From positions 1-6,601 of the forward strand of contig JAGLDB010000104.1 of NCBI GenBank assembly GCA_023145935.1: DNA of 6,601 bases, given 5' to 3'. Each line of letters opens with the position of its first letter. Within the stretch, counting starts at the first letter, position 1. The DNA is from Candidatus Sabulitectum sp. (GTDB lineage Bacteria > Fermentibacterota > Fermentibacteria > Fermentibacterales > Fermentibacteraceae). Below, one piece after another: positions 6,358 to 6,601 of the stretch. The translations under genes were made by a program, and so were the position numbers. The notes under the pieces are model-generated. The model was not told the origin of the DNA and did not search any database. It saw nothing but the letters and a program-made list of their open reading frames with translations.

Positions 6358-6363
6358 AATGCC

Positions 6364-6601
6364 ATGATAGCAGATCAGATTGAAAGCAACTTCATGAACT
6401 TCAGGTTTCCGGAAGAAGAAGGATTTCTCTACGGGTTTAATCTGTATGCACTGGTGAGTGGAAGAGATGTCCTGCTTATAGATGCAGCTTTCCGAACACA
6501 AGCTAAGCAGATCAAGAAGTATCTCTCTTCAAAAGGGCTCCGGCTCTCTCATGTGCTGTTAACACACTTTCACCCGGATCATGTTGCAGGGCTTGTTGTC
6601 T
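6364..6601 (+). CDS. Metallo-beta-lactamase-fold hydrolase, N-terminal part (3' end outside window)
   Basis: An open frame starts at ATG 6364 and runs off the right edge after 79 complete codons. It shows the opening of the MBL fold: a beta-strand region (25-33), VLLIDAAF (36-43) with Asp40 in the usual LIDxG-like turn, a helix (45-57), then VLLTHFHPDHVAGL (64-77). His68, His70, Asp72 and His73 form the HxHxDH metal-binding motif, which normally holds a dinuclear zinc or iron centre. There is no signal peptide, so it is probably cytoplasmic. The MBL superfamily covers many reactions (thioester hydrolysis such as glyoxalase II, lactonases, nucleases and others), and the visible part does not decide between them. 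It is transcribed away from the efflux operon and nothing here ties it to metal resistance. Confidence 0.85.
   Translation, partial: MIADQIESNFMNFRFPEEEGFLYGFNLYALVSGRDVLLIDAAFRTQAKQIKKYLSSKGLRLSHVLLTHFHPDHVAGLVV

Larger units (their letters stand above)
6260..6363. promoter_or_regulatory. Divergent intergenic region expected to hold both promoters
   Basis: These 104 bp separate the divergently transcribed efflux operon and metallo-hydrolase gene. The centre (6281-6320) is AT-rich. Weak -10-like hexamers are seen: GATAAT (6306-6301) or TATAAG near 6293 for the minus strand, and TATCTA (6303-6308), 16 bp after TTCATA (6281-6286), for the plus strand. No convincing -35 box was found for the operon. 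A promoter needing an activator would fit, but the sequence does not show one. I see no MerR/CueR-type operator with CCTT and AAGG arms. Confidence 0.45.

Noticed and set aside
6260..6363. Riboswitch or structured leader RNA upstream of either transcript
   Set aside because: The space is only about 100 bp shared by two promoters and shows no multi-stem conserved structure or terminator-like element.
6364..6601. MBL-fold gene as part of the metal-efflux system
   Set aside because: It is divergently transcribed, belongs to a very broad family and shows no metal-resistance feature in the visible part. Adjacency alone is not enough.

Overview
The window reads as a piece of a diderm (Gram-negative) bacterial chromosome. 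An outer-membrane TolC-type channel, a lipoprotein signal and an envelope-spanning RND pump all require two membranes. Base composition is about half GC by eye. Arginine AGA/AGG and glycine GGA codons are used freely in all genes, which is unlike E. coli. I cannot name the lineage; an uncultured or anaerobic group is possible but unproven.

Layout, left to right. Positions 1-81 (+) hold the last 26 codons of a gene whose cysteine pattern resembles the end of a radical SAM SPASM domain. A 40-bp convergent gap with a hairpin follows. From 6259 down to 122, on the minus strand, lies a four-gene operon with every junction overlapping: TolC/CusC-like outer-membrane channel (5054-6259), YHS-domain cysteine-rich lipoprotein (4548-5057), CusB-like periplasmic adaptor with an N-terminal heavy-metal-binding domain (3397-4563), and CusA-like RND pump (122-3400). 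A 104-bp divergent intergenic region with two short palindromes separates the operon from a plus-strand metallo-beta-lactamase-fold gene that runs off the right edge (6364-6601).

How the genes work together. The gene order matches E. coli cusC-F-B-A, the Cu(I)/Ag(I) efflux operon. The pump keeps the three cleft methionines that bind Cu(I)/Ag(I) in CusA, so monovalent copper or silver is the likely substrate. The slot held in E. coli by the small copper chaperone CusF is here occupied by an unrelated protein: a predicted lipoprotein with a YHS/TRASH-type metal-binding domain and a tail holding 13 cysteines in about 80 residues, including two 20-residue tandem repeats of the form CPDC-x5-CxxC. 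I infer that it is a membrane-tethered periplasmic metal chaperone or sink that hands metal to the adaptor and pump. It is the most interesting object in the window. No regulator gene is present in the window.
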